DNA of 64,000 nucleotides. It comes from Pseudomonadales bacterium (GTDB lineage Bacteria; Pseudomonadota; Gammaproteobacteria; Pseudomonadales; UBA7434). Every line of letters starts with the position of its first letter. Positions within the stretch are counted from its first letter, which is position 1. The stretch covers positions 118,786-182,785 of the forward strand of contig JAOIUY010000003.1 in the NCBI GenBank assembly GCA_028223755.1. The letters run 5' to 3'. A model generated the notes under the pieces. That model had not been told where the DNA came from. It worked only from the letters and a program-made list of their open reading frames with translations, and ran no database searches. Positions 1 through 9,452 of the stretch are shown here, piece after piece. The position numbers and the translations under genes are program-made.

Positions 1-354
1 GTTCAGCGCCGCGAGAGTAAAGATGCGTTCTTTTTCAATTGGTCATTGACCATTCCTAATGAATTTCAACAGCCTTTTATTCCTAACCATGAAAATATGG
101 CGGGGCTTAACCTAAATCATGAGCAGACAGCTTTCGATATGGCCGTTAATTTACGATCCATGTTTTCTGGTTTGGTTGCGGGTAATGTGAAAGCCGAAGG
201 TCTTCAGGCCATTGCACAGTTTGGTAATTACAAAATCAATGGCGACGAAAAGTTAATGGAGTCGATCGATAAGCTATTAATTTCTTTCGCCGAACAAGGT
301 AGGATGAAAATTAATGCGGATGCTTATTCGCCTTGTTATGAGATTGTCCGTTAG
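1..354 (+). CDS. Unidentified protein, C-terminal part (cut by left edge)
   Basis: The frame is open from base 1 to a TAG stop at 352-354, giving at least 117 residues, so the start lies outside the window. A TTG at 46 is inside the open frame and is probably not the start. The visible part has no transmembrane segment and mixes hydrophobic and charged residues (FSGLVAGNVKAEG, FAEQGRMKINADAYSPC). It is followed by AT-rich sequence and a convergent gene. I do not recognise the family, so no function is proposed. Confidence 0.6.
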   Translation, partial: VQRRESKDAFFFNWSLTIPNEFQQPFIPNHENMAGLNLNHEQTAFDMAVNLRSMFSGLVAGNVKAEGLQAIAQFGNYKINGDEKLMESIDKLLISFAEQGRMKINADAYSPCYEIVR

Positions 355-405
355 ATTTTTTGATTTTCAGTTATTCTTATGGGTAACTTATCTTGAAGTA
401 AAGCA

Positions 406-738
406 TTATTCATCAACCCAAACCCAGCGAAGAGGCTCACCAAAATCATCATAGATCAGCACTTTCTTGGGTCGTTTAACTTTGTTTTTTGTCTCTGGTT
501 TCACGGCTTTGGATTGTCTTCGCTTTTCGAGTGAATCGACCACTTCTGGCACATAGGTCCAATCGGCTTTGCTTTTATCCATTTGCCATGTATCAGCTTT
601 CAACGGTTTTTCTGCGCCATCGCGACTACTTACCCCTCTGGGTATTTCATTCACATTTTTGCCTTGATTGAGGAAGTCGTCCATTTGCTTGTCGAGTTCC
701 CGCCTCAAGTCAGCTTTTGATGGCGTTTTTTTTATCAC
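406..738 (-). CDS. Conserved hypothetical protein, 110 aa
   Basis: A small, charged, soluble protein. The N-terminal half is amphipathic (RRELDKQMDDFLNQG), the middle is rich in Lys/Asp, and the last 25 residues carry a distinctive end, KKVLIYDDFGEPLRWVWVDE. From memory, short proteins with this tail and a nearby IPRGVS motif are common in Pseudomonas-like bacteria, without known function. The start is GTG (736-738), giving MIKKTPSK; no strong ribosome binding site is visible. It converges with the partial gene to the left. Confidence 0.6.
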   Translation of the reverse strand: MIKKTPSKADLRRELDKQMDDFLNQGKNVNEIPRGVSSRDGAEKPLKADTWQMDKSKADWTYVPEVVDSLEKRRQSKAVKPETKNKVKRPKKVLIYDDFGEPLRWVWVDE

Positions 739-837
739 TATCTGCTTACCAGTTAATTATCTTTACCCACAGCTTATTAGCTACAGCCTTTCATGTCGTA
801 AGCTAAAGCTAGAGCCAATAAAATAGGGCTAACAATC

Positions 838-874
838 TAGTATAGCTCAGATGGTAGGCGGATTGTGGAATCAG
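838..874 (+). other. tRNA-His-like 5' half (remnant)
   Basis: The stretch GTATAGCTCAGATGGTAG matches the acceptor-side and D-arm sequence of gammaproteobacterial tRNA-His almost perfectly. It is followed by GGATTGTGG, which resembles the tRNA-His anticodon loop with anticodon GTG. About five bases of the 5' anticodon stem are missing. No paired anticodon stem, T-arm (GGTTCGA) or CCA end follows, so this is not a working tRNA. It may be debris from recombination at a tRNA gene. The resemblance is to sequences remembered, not searched. Confidence 0.4.
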
Positions 875-889
875 AAAAGGGCTTTGTTG

Positions 890-1180
890 TTAAACATTCC
901 AATTTGGGTGTTTAAAATAAAGGATATTGCTGTTTTTATCTGTATCTACGCCCTTTATATCAGCAGTCACTGTAATACCTTCTTGGTTTATTCTTAGCAT
1001 TTTATCGATATACACCATGGCAGCGTGTTCAGCGATAAGGTGAGAGCGATAGGGACCCAATAGATCTTTTTCTCGGGTAAAGAAAAACCAATCATTATTA
1101 ATTTCTAAATAACGATTGGACTGTATGGGCTGCAAAAAAGGCGCATCGGTCTTTCTTACTTTTATTGTTTTTTTTGTCAT
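890..1180 (-). CDS. Small hypothetical protein, DUF6316-like, 96 aa
   Basis: A cytoplasmic protein of 96 residues with no signal peptide or membrane segment. The central part, WFFFTREKDLLGPYRS followed by a helix (HLIAEHAAMVYIDKML), resembles the short DUF6316-type proteins of marine gammaproteobacteria, in which an aromatic-FxTREG-x-GP-aromatic core is typical. Function is unknown. The start is ATG at 1180. It stands alone: 288 bases without a gene separate it from the next minus-strand gene, and I see no clear element in them. Confidence 0.6.
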   Translation of the reverse strand: MTKKTIKVRKTDAPFLQPIQSNRYLEINNDWFFFTREKDLLGPYRSHLIAEHAAMVYIDKMLRINQEGITVTADIKGVDTDKNSNILYFKHPNWNV

Positions 1181-1468
1181 ACCCGCTGTTTCCCTGTTCT
1201 ATGTTAATAGCGTTGCAGTCTTATCCAAATGGCTTTACTTGAATATGATGTGTATTAGCCCAAGAGAGTTTACAAGCTCATTGATGCGACAGATGCATAA
1301 CTCTTCACAAGCTACACATTCAGCTCCAATTAAGGTGAGCTTATAATTATTGAAGCGAATTTTAAGCCTAGATCGAATTACTACAACAAAAACAATGATT
1401 TAATAGACTTACCAAGAAACGATCTTATCGAGGCGCGATCGCGACTGTAAATTATTTCGACGCAGATC

Positions 1469-1945
1469 TCATTTCTCTTGATTTTCTATAGGTTGAATAT
1501 CGGTCATTCTGATGATGGATTCAATCGTCTGCGGGCCGACGAGCTTAGCGTATAGCACGCCTTCGCGATCAAACAGATAAGTGGTGGGAAGTGATGCTGG
1601 GCGTGAAAGTCGCAGTATATCAGCAGGGTCATTTTCGACGATGTCAAAACGTATCCCCATTCGTGCTGATAATTGAGCGAGTGCTTCGCCTTTAATACGA
1701 TCAAAGTTGACGGCTAAGACATCTAACTCATTACTATAGTCATCATCTAGCTTATTAAGCTCAGGGATTTCTTTTATGCAGGGTGCGCACCATTCTGCCC
1801 AATAATTAAGAACTAGCCATTTCCCTTTATAGCTATCTATCGAGAATTCGGCGGTCTCGGTATTGCTGGCTGATTGCCCACAGCCGCTTAGTATTAACAA
1901 AAATACAATAATTAATACTGAAGAAAGCTTGGTGGTTGCTGCCAT
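1469..1945 (-). CDS. TlpA/ResA-type thioredoxin-like lipoprotein
   Basis: Predicted thiol-disulfide oxidoreductase of the cell envelope, 158 residues. A lipoprotein signal ends in LSGC (Cys22), so it should be lipid-anchored and face the periplasm. The thioredoxin fold carries the redox motif WCAPC (Cys53, Cys56) after LVLNYWAEW, and the cis-proline region reads SLPTTYLF. I chose the ATG at 1943-1945 because AAGGGGA lies just upstream and the signal peptide begins there; the frame stays open to 2023 without support. It is transcribed divergently from the ArsC-like gene. Partner proteins are not evident nearby. Confidence 0.85.
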   Translation of the reverse strand: MAATTKLSSVLIIVFLLILSGCGQSASNTETAEFSIDSYKGKWLVLNYWAEWCAPCIKEIPELNKLDDDYSNELDVLAVNFDRIKGEALAQLSARMGIRFDIVENDPADILRLSRPASLPTTYLFDREGVLYAKLVGPQTIESIIRMTDIQPIENQEK

Positions 1946-2062
1946 AAATATCCCCTTAGAGTTCCGAGCCGATTGATCGATTACGACCTTTTTATTGTAT
2001 ACTGCTGTGACAACATGCTGCAAAGCCTTGTCAGTGTTTTATTCTTACTTAGGATTGATTAC

Positions 2063-3036
<974 letters not shown>

Positions 3037-3085
3037 AATCGTTTGAATGATTGATTAGTAACAACCACAGTTAAATAGGAAAAGC

Positions 3086-3487
3086 ATGGCTGCAACAATA
3101 GAAAAATACCGCTGGGTCCATCGAGTCACCGTTCTTAGCTATCTGACATTATTGGCAGTAATGTTATACGGCTGCTGGCTTTTTGGTCCTACAGCGTTAA
3201 TGCCCAAAATAGTCTTATGGTTATTAATTTCATCTGGTTTGCTGTTAATTGCTAGAGGTCTTTTGGCGGGCAAAAAGCGTAGCTACATTTGGTATTGTTA
3301 TATTCTTCTCATGTATTTTATTTTTTGTGTGCAGTTTTTATTTTCTGGCGGCAGCGTTTCTGAAGATACGATTACACAAATGGTTCAGTCATCTGCTGCT
3401 TGGCACGAGGTAGTTGCTATGATTGCTATTGTCGTTGGATTCACCACGGCAATACTGGCCTCGCGCTGGTGTGAGCCCTCAGTTTAA
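3086..3487 (+). CDS. DUF2069 inner-membrane protein
   Basis: A 133-residue hydrophobic protein with four likely membrane helices (about residues 14-34, 38-58, 66-86 and 108-126). A basic loop, LLAGKKRSY, sits between helices 2 and 3. The layout and the tail AILASRW fit the DUF2069 family, commonly encoded after wrbA. Function is unknown. It follows wrbA by 49 bases; AGGAAAAGC precedes the ATG as a ribosome binding site. Confidence 0.8.
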   Translation: MAATIEKYRWVHRVTVLSYLTLLAVMLYGCWLFGPTALMPKIVLWLLISSGLLLIARGLLAGKKRSYIWYCYILLMYFIFCVQFLFSGGSVSEDTITQMVQSSAAWHEVVAMIAIVVGFTTAILASRWCEPSV

Positions 3488-3492
3488 GCGTT

Positions 3493-3810
3493 TTATTCTA
3501 AGTCTTCGGGTAAGTCCATACGCCACTGCTCGAAACCACCATCAACAGAGTACACCTCGGTGAAATCTTGCTGAGCAAAATGCTGACCTGCCTGCTGGCT
3601 CGAATTACCGTGATAACAATAAATCACCAGCGGTGCATCTGGGTCTGCCTGCTCAACAAAGGCCGCTAGGCTTTGATTGTCGATATGAACAGCGCCTTTG
3701 ATATGCGCCTCGCTATAGGCTCCGCCATCTCTGACATCAATAATTTGAGTTGAACTGTTCTGACTCAGTTCATGGGCTTACTGACAGCTTATACGTTTAA
3801 AATCTGACAT
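3493..3810 (-). pseudogene. glpE: glpE-like rhodanese with in-frame stop at codon 11
   Basis: Read from the ATG at 3808-3810, the frame gives ten residues (MSDFKRISCQ), then TAA at 3778-3780. It then continues uninterrupted for 94 codons to the normal end at 3493. The continuation is a full single-domain thiosulfate sulfurtransferase: IIDVRDGGAYSEAHIKGAVH, the active-site loop YCYHGNSS with its catalytic Cys, then VYSVDGGFEQW. Total length (105 codons) matches GlpE. One base change (for example CAA or GAA to TAA) explains it. No ATG, GTG or TTG lies between the stop and the domain. It follows yheS by 22 bases. Confidence 0.8.
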
Positions 3811-3832
3811 GTCTATTTCTCTCTACTCATCA

Positions 3833-5755
3833 TTATTCACTTTGCTGGGCTTGTTCAAGCTGTTCGTTAAGGTCCATCCACTCCATTTCTAACGCATCAA
3901 CTTCATTCGTTTCAAGACCCTGTTGGTGCAGTAATTTTTTTAGCTGTTCCTTCCTATCATCTTCATATAAAGACGTATCGGAAAGCTCGACCTCTCTGGA
4001 TTTTGCCGCGATTGCTAACGCCTCTAATCTCTTTTCAATAGCCTGTGTTCGCTGTGTTAAAGGCCTTAAACGTTTACGAAGTTCAGCCTCATCACGTTTT
4101 CGCTGGCGACGCTGTTCGGCAGAAAGGCTGACAGTTTCTTCACCTGCCGGCTGTTCTTGAGCATTCGATCGCATCATATTAGTAACGCGACTTTTTAGCA
4201 GCCACCGCGCATAAGCATCCAAATCTTCTTTATAGGTAGTCAATTGACCATCAGCCACTAGCCATAATTCATCTGTGACAGTTTGCAATAAGTGCCTGTC
4301 GTGCGAAACAACTAATAACGCGCCCTCAAAGCTTTGCAGTGCTATATTTAAGGCGTGTCGCATATTCAAATCGAGATGGTTGGTTGGTTCATCTAATAAG
4401 AGCAAGTTAGGTTTTTGGCGAACCAATGTCGCTAACACTAATCGTGCTTTTTCTCCGCCAGACATGGGTTTGATAAGTGATAAGGCCATGTTATTTGCGA
4501 ATCCAAAACCACCTAGGAAGTTTCTTAAGTCGGATTCTGATGCGTCGGGATGCAGGCGACTCAAATGAGAAAGAGGGGTGTCATCATCTCGTAGTTGCTC
4601 TAACTGATGTTGAGCAAAATAGCCGACGTTAAGCTCCTTAGCACGCTCTATTGACCCCGCCTGGGGACTTAATGTGTTGGCTAACGCTTTTACTAATGTT
4701 GATTTACCCGCACCATTTGCCCCTAACAAACCAATGCGCGCGCCGGCTTCTAGACGCAAATGAATATCGTTAATCACAGTAATATCTTCGTAGCCTAGCT
4801 GTAACTTTTCAGCTTGGATTAACTGCCGTGGGTTTTTATCGGGTGCAGTGAAAGCGAATGAGAAGGGTGAATCGATATGCGCTGGTGCAATGGTCTCCAA
4901 TCTAGCCAGCGCCTTTAAGCGGCTCTGTGCTTGTTTTGCTTTGGTCGCTTGAGCACGAAATCGATCAACGAATTTTTGCATATGAGCGATCGAGGTTTGC
5001 TGCCTCTCATAAGCCGCTTGTACGCCGGCTAAACGCGCTACTCGTTGCTTTTCAAATGCTGAGTAGTTGCCGCTGTAGTAGTCGATAGTTTGTCGTTCAA
5101 TATGCGCAATATGGCTGCAGACATTATCAAGAAAGTCGCGATCATGAGATATCAGTAGTAGCGAGCCTTCATATTGTTTAAGCCAAGCTTCAAGCCAAAT
5201 AATGGCATCAAGGTCTAAATGGTTAGTGGGCTCATCGAGTAATAATATGTCTGACTTTTTCATTAACGTACGAGCAAGGTTTAATCGCATACGCCAACCA
5301 CCCGAAAAATCAGTGACTGTCTGTGTTTGCTCAACCGCACCAAAACCAAGGCCTGCGAGTAATTGTGCGGCACGTGATTCAGCGGTATAGGCATCTACCG
5401 TTTCAAGATTTTCATGAGCTAATGCGAGCTCATCACCGCAGTTGTTTTGTTCGGCTTGTGCCAAGCGCTGCTTTGCTGCCATTAATGGTGCATCGCCAGC
5501 GATAACGAAATCAATGGCTGTGCCACTAACACTATCCATATGCTGCTCAACGGTCGCTAGCTGCATATTGCGAGGAATATCGATATCGCCACTGTCGCTA
5601 GACAACTTGCCAGTGAGTAGGGCGACAAGGCTGGATTTACCACAGCCGTTTGCACCTGTTAAGCCGAGCCGATGGCCTGCATGAACAGTAAAACTCGCAT
5701 TTTCAAATAAAAGCTTTTCGCCACGTCTTAATGCGACTTGGTTTAATTTAATCAT
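3833..5755 (-). CDS. yheS: ABC-F family ATPase YheS
   Basis: A duplicated ATPase of 640 residues without membrane helices, the layout of ABC-F proteins, which act on ribosomes rather than transport. Domain 1 has Walker A GANGCGKSS (34-42), signature FSGGWRMRL and Walker B DILLLDEPTNHLD. Domain 2 has GANGAGKST, MSGGEKARL and NLLLLDEPTNHLD. A linker rich in Arg/Lys (FRAQATKAKQAQSRLKAL) joins them, and a charged coiled-coil tail follows. Length and tail match YheS rather than Uup or EttA. The broken glpE lies just downstream on the same strand. Confidence 0.92.
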   Translation of the reverse strand: MIKLNQVALRRGEKLLFENASFTVHAGHRLGLTGANGCGKSSLVALLTGKLSSDSGDIDIPRNMQLATVEQHMDSVSGTAIDFVIAGDAPLMAAKQRLAQAEQNNCGDELALAHENLETVDAYTAESRAAQLLAGLGFGAVEQTQTVTDFSGGWRMRLNLARTLMKKSDILLLDEPTNHLDLDAIIWLEAWLKQYEGSLLLISHDRDFLDNVCSHIAHIERQTIDYYSGNYSAFEKQRVARLAGVQAAYERQQTSIAHMQKFVDRFRAQATKAKQAQSRLKALARLETIAPAHIDSPFSFAFTAPDKNPRQLIQAEKLQLGYEDITVINDIHLRLEAGARIGLLGANGAGKSTLVKALANTLSPQAGSIERAKELNVGYFAQHQLEQLRDDDTPLSHLSRLHPDASESDLRNFLGGFGFANNMALSLIKPMSGGEKARLVLATLVRQKPNLLLLDEPTNHLDLNMRHALNIALQSFEGALLVVSHDRHLLQTVTDELWLVADGQLTTYKEDLDAYARWLLKSRVTNMMRSNAQEQPAGEETVSLSAEQRRQRKRDEAELRKRLRPLTQRTQAIEKRLEALAIAAKSREVELSDTSLYEDDRKEQLKKLLHQQGLETNEVDALEMEWMDLNEQLEQAQQSE

Positions 5756-5814
5756 TGGGCTCTATTATTAATGACTCTAAATCCAGAAAGGTTTGCAGCA
5801 CTATACAGGGATTA

Positions 5815-6141
5815 TTATAAAGGTGGGAAGTGATGCGCCGAATCGGGAACAATACCTTTGATGTTATAAGCTAGAGCGATAATTTGCGCGATAATAATAT
5901 ACAGCTCATGAGGTATCTCATCGCCTAATTCAAGCATCGATAACATCTCGGTCAGCTCAGGGTTTTCGTATAGGGGAATACCAAGCTCCCGCGCCAATGC
6001 AATAATATCTTCAGCAATCGCGCCTTCACCTGTTGCTGTAACGACTGGGGCTCCAACACCTTCATATTGCAGCGCTATCGCTTTTTGATACGCATTAACG
6101 CCGCGTTTTTTCCTATTTAGCTCATCGCTGTTATCCGACAT
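5815..6141 (-). CDS. FlhB-like C-terminal (EscU/YscU/HrcU) domain protein, orphan
   Basis: A 108-residue soluble protein matching only the cytoplasmic C-terminal part of FlhB-type export switch proteins: ALQYEGVGAPVVTATGEGAIAEDI, then ALARELGIPLYENPEL, then a helix-rich end. The four-helix membrane part of true FlhB is absent. The NPTH autocleavage site is also missing: VTATGEG stands in its place. It follows the FliK-like gene by three bases, so the two are probably co-translated. No other flagellar gene is in the window. Its role is unknown; a regulatory partner of export machinery is only a guess. Confidence 0.85.
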   Translation of the reverse strand: MSDNSDELNRKKRGVNAYQKAIALQYEGVGAPVVTATGEGAIAEDIIALARELGIPLYENPELTEMLSMLELGDEIPHELYIIIAQIIALAYNIKGIVPDSAHHFPPL

Positions 6142-6144
6142 TAC

Positions 6145-7758
6145 CTAGACCTCCGTATCAAGTAAGTTGATTGTGCCATTAGGCCTAACATCCTGAGGCT
6201 CTCCAACGCGGCATTGTAATCTCTCTACGCTGAGGCCTAGGCGATCAAGATTTTTTGCCGTCGATGCCAGACCAGCATTGACTTTATCGACGGTTGCAGT
6301 TTCTGTTACCCATAAAACAGCGGCAATAGTTTTGCCACGAAGCGTCGCGAAGGCAACCATTTTTCCATGTTCTTCGAGGTCAAAAGCAAGGCGTGCATTC
6401 CAGGCTTTTTCACTGCTAGCACTTTGTTGATCATTGTTTTTTTCAGTATCAATTTGAACGTCAATTAAATTTAATTTCTGATCAACCCAGACCGGTAGCT
6501 CCAAAGACCAACTTTGATTAGTAATATTGTCATTGCTCGTTAAAAACTGTGTATTCGCGTTAAATAATTGCTGGCTCTGTAAGCGTGTAACAATGGTGAG
6601 CGCCGTTCTAAGCAACTGCAATAATTGCCCTTCGCCTTCGCTATTAGTACTAGCCCTAGCATTAGTCGTTGTTGTATTTGTTGAATTAGCAACTAATGCC
6701 CAGAGAGAAGCCAGCGTAGCATTGTTTTTTAATGCCGGATGAATCGCTTTATCGTTAGCCACATGACTCGTTGATAAATGATTTTTAATCGCCAAAATAA
6801 GATTGATGAGTGCATGTTTATGATCGACATTACCGCTAGTGGCTGTGAAGTTATTGGCTCGTGAACTATTGGTTAGAAAGCCATGAGGATGCGGTTGCGT
6901 ATTTATTTGTGAATTCTGTTGCGGCAGTAACTGTGCAATTTTCGCCTCATAAAATAGACCGTTATTTCGAAAAGCCTGCATCAAGCCTTCGGGCTTAATA
7001 AGCTGTTGAAGTGAGCTGATGCTGCTTTGTAAATCCGCAACCGCTGCTCGTATGTTTGACGGCGGTTGAGAAGCTGCTTGCAAAGACGACTGCTGAATCG
7101 ATTGTAATGCTAGGGGCAGTGAGGATTTTGAGACTTGTTTCGGTAAGTTATTACGGAGCGAGGTATTTAATAATGCCAGCGTCCTTTCCGTTTGAGCCGG
7201 ATTTTGTGGGTTGGCATTATTGCTCTGTAAGCCAGTTTTTCGAAGATACGAATTAATCGCTTGAGGCGATAATATATGTTGCATTGTCTTTGTTGTAGAT
7301 AGCTCTCCATCTACACCGGCCAAACCACCAGTTCTTAAGCCAACAATTTCGATTTGCTGGCTAGACAAAACTTGCAGCTGCAGTATTTGCCCAATTCTTG
7401 GCGCTAACGGCGACTGAACACTCAATGTTTTATTGCTGCCAACATTCATTAATACTTCATAGCGATTAGGGTTGAGTTGTTCAGCGGTCTTTGCTGACGC
7501 TGTAGACTTACGCCCCGACAAATCCATCGGCTGTTTGTTTTCAGCTTTATTATCAGCTTTGCCTGCCGAATTTACGCCGAGTTTAGTCTCTAGCGAGGCT
7601 TTATCGCTCACTAGCTGATTCGTCACTTTCACGACTTTGGCTTCCACAATTTCACCAACTCTCGTTGCAAGATATTGCAGCGTATCAGTCGTCGTGGCCT
7701 TTAGCTGGATATCATTATTCGCAAGGGCCGTACTAGTGGGATTAGGCGGTTGAACCAT
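6145..7758 (-). CDS. FliK-like hook-length control domain protein
   Basis: A 537-residue protein with a long, low-complexity Gln/Asn/Ser/Thr-rich centre (about 90-420) and a C-terminal Flg_hook-type domain. That domain spans about 430-530 (SLELPVWVDQKLNLIDVQI, ARLAFDLEEHGKMVAFATL, LGLSVERLQCRVGEP). Such domains in FliK measure hook or needle length. Here it is paired only with an FlhB-like C-terminal protein, so its role is uncertain. The ATG at 7756-7758 is used; a TTG six bases earlier (7764), better spaced from TGAGAA, is an alternative start. It is divergent from ccmA. Confidence 0.8.
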   Translation of the reverse strand: MVQPPNPTSTALANNDIQLKATTTDTLQYLATRVGEIVEAKVVKVTNQLVSDKASLETKLGVNSAGKADNKAENKQPMDLSGRKSTASAKTAEQLNPNRYEVLMNVGSNKTLSVQSPLAPRIGQILQLQVLSSQQIEIVGLRTGGLAGVDGELSTTKTMQHILSPQAINSYLRKTGLQSNNANPQNPAQTERTLALLNTSLRNNLPKQVSKSSLPLALQSIQQSSLQAASQPPSNIRAAVADLQSSISSLQQLIKPEGLMQAFRNNGLFYEAKIAQLLPQQNSQINTQPHPHGFLTNSSRANNFTATSGNVDHKHALINLILAIKNHLSTSHVANDKAIHPALKNNATLASLWALVANSTNTTTTNARASTNSEGEGQLLQLLRTALTIVTRLQSQQLFNANTQFLTSNDNITNQSWSLELPVWVDQKLNLIDVQIDTEKNNDQQSASSEKAWNARLAFDLEEHGKMVAFATLRGKTIAAVLWVTETATVDKVNAGLASTAKNLDRLGLSVERLQCRVGEPQDVRPNGTINLLDTEV

Positions 7759-7995
7759 GGGCAATTGCCATTCTCATTAGATCAAAAGCGAGTTCTGCTT
7801 AAATGTATTTCGAATTCAGAACAACTATATCGTAAGCCGCAGTTATTCGCTTCGCAAAATACTGAATTTAATATCGCTAAGCACTAGATAGCGTCATTTT
7901 TGTGAAAATTGATCGCGCTAATCTGCTTTCAAGGCATATGTAGGCTACGTTTTCCTTTATACTAACGGCTGTTTATTCTGAGTAATAACTGTTTT

Positions 7996-8709
7996 GTGAG
8001 CGCACATTTGTCAATTGAATCTTCTAACATAAACGTTCAACCGCATGATGATCCGACTAGAAGCGGCCTGACGCTGGATTCTATTTGCTGTGAGCGTGGC
8101 GATCGTTTGCTGATTCAAGATTTATCCCTGCATATTGCAGACGGGCAGGGGGTTCGTATAGAAGGCCCCAATGGCAGCGGCAAAACCACCTTATTACGTG
8201 TTATTGCAGGCCTGAGCCAGCAATACGATGGCCAAGTTCGCTGGAATGGCGAAGATATTCGCCAAAATGCTAGTTCGCTCGCTACCGAATGCTTATATAT
8301 TGGCCACCTTGCCGGCGTTAAAGCACTCCTTACGCCATTAGAGAATCTCTCTTGGTGGCTTTCCCTTCATATTCCGAGCGCTAAACCGATTAGCCAAGAA
8401 GTGCAATTACAGGCACTGCAGTCGGTAGGCCTAGATCGCTTTGCCGATACGCCATGTCATCAGTTATCGGCCGGGCAACAACGACGCATTGCACTGGCAA
8501 GGCTTTATTTAAGTGAGCATCGCTTATGGGTGCTTGATGAACCTTTTACGGCTATTGATGCTGCAGGTGTTGTGTTACTTGAGCAGCGCATTGCCGAACA
8601 TCTTGCACAAGGTGGCATGGCAATTGTTACCACCCATCAGGCAATGAATATTGCTGGTTTTACGAGTCACTCATTATCAGTAATGTCGGCCAATGGTGCG
8701 ATCTCATGA
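7996..8709 (+). CDS. ccmA: Heme exporter ATPase CcmA
   Basis: ATP-binding subunit of the CcmABCD complex that releases holo-CcmE during cytochrome c maturation. Walker A is GPNGSGKTT (57-65), the signature LSAGQQRRIALARL and Walker B LWVLDEPF. The GTG start gives 237 residues, about 30 more than E. coli CcmA. The first 22 residues are hydrophilic and not part of the ABC fold, and no better internal start is visible. It opens the ccm operon and overlaps ccmB by four bases (ATGA). Confidence 0.93.
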   Translation: MSAHLSIESSNINVQPHDDPTRSGLTLDSICCERGDRLLIQDLSLHIADGQGVRIEGPNGSGKTTLLRVIAGLSQQYDGQVRWNGEDIRQNASSLATECLYIGHLAGVKALLTPLENLSWWLSLHIPSAKPISQEVQLQALQSVGLDRFADTPCHQLSAGQQRRIALARLYLSEHRLWVLDEPFTAIDAAGVVLLEQRIAEHLAQGGMAIVTTHQAMNIAGFTSHSLSVMSANGAIS

Positions 8710-9410
8710 GCACTATACATCGAGATGAGCACGCGCCAATATTCGCGGCCTTCAATGCTTTATTGCTTCGCGACCTACGCGTCTATTTTCGCTATCGTGG
8801 GACCTGGTTAAATCCTCTAGTATTTGTACTTATGGTGATAACCTTGTTCACCTTAGGTATTGGTCCCGATCCAAGCGCACTCTCTAACCATGCAGCCGGC
8901 ATTATCTGGGTCGTCGCTTTACTTGGCATCATGCTATCGTTAGATGCATTATTCCGCGCTGACTATGACGATGGCTCGCTTGAGCAATTATTGCTTTCTC
9001 CGCAGCCTCTTTATCTCTCGGTGTTAGCAAAGATATTGGCGCATTGGTTTATTACCGGTTTACCTATTGTTCTGGCTTCGCCGCTTTACAGTTTAATGCT
9101 TGGCATTCCTTTTTCCGCAGTGCCTGCACTTGCTGTCGGTTTACTATTTGGCAGCGGTATCTTAAGTTTTATTGGTGCGATAGGTGCCGCTCTAACGGTT
9201 AGTTTACGCAGCGGCGGATTATTAATTGCATTACTGACATTGCCACTCTATGTACCGGCTATTATATTTGGTTCTCAGTTTGTCGAGAGCGCAATTGAAG
9301 GTTGGCCGCTAATGCCAACCTTTTCGATGTTGCTAGGTTTGTTGATTGGCGCAATGGTTCTTTCGCCGCTGGCAATTATTGGTGGCCTACGTTTAAGTCA
9401 AGATGTTTAA
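8706..9410 (+). CDS. ccmB: Heme exporter permease CcmB
   Basis: A 234-residue membrane protein with about six helices, the permease partner of CcmA. The N-terminus AFNALLLRDLRVYFRYRG and segment DYDDGSLEQLLLSPQPLYL are typical of CcmB. The helices run from about residue 35 to 225. Translation is coupled to ccmA through the ATGA overlap. CcmB acts with CcmA and CcmC in the inner membrane to energise heme delivery through CcmE. Confidence 0.93.
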   Translation: MSTIHRDEHAPIFAAFNALLLRDLRVYFRYRGTWLNPLVFVLMVITLFTLGIGPDPSALSNHAAGIIWVVALLGIMLSLDALFRADYDDGSLEQLLLSPQPLYLSVLAKILAHWFITGLPIVLASPLYSLMLGIPFSAVPALAVGLLFGSGILSFIGAIGAALTVSLRSGGLLIALLTLPLYVPAIIFGSQFVESAIEGWPLMPTFSMLLGLLIGAMVLSPLAIIGGLRLSQDV

Positions 9411-9452
9411 TAGTTTCTAACGAAACAGATGAAGTTTTATAAGGGTTAAGAT

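Noticed and set aside
1434..1443. Ten-base palindrome CGCGATCGCG
   Set aside because: Isolated, not next to a promoter, and short enough to be chance.
3778..3780. Recoding of the glpE stop as a special amino acid
   Set aside because: The codon is TAA; selenocysteine uses TGA and pyrrolysine TAG.
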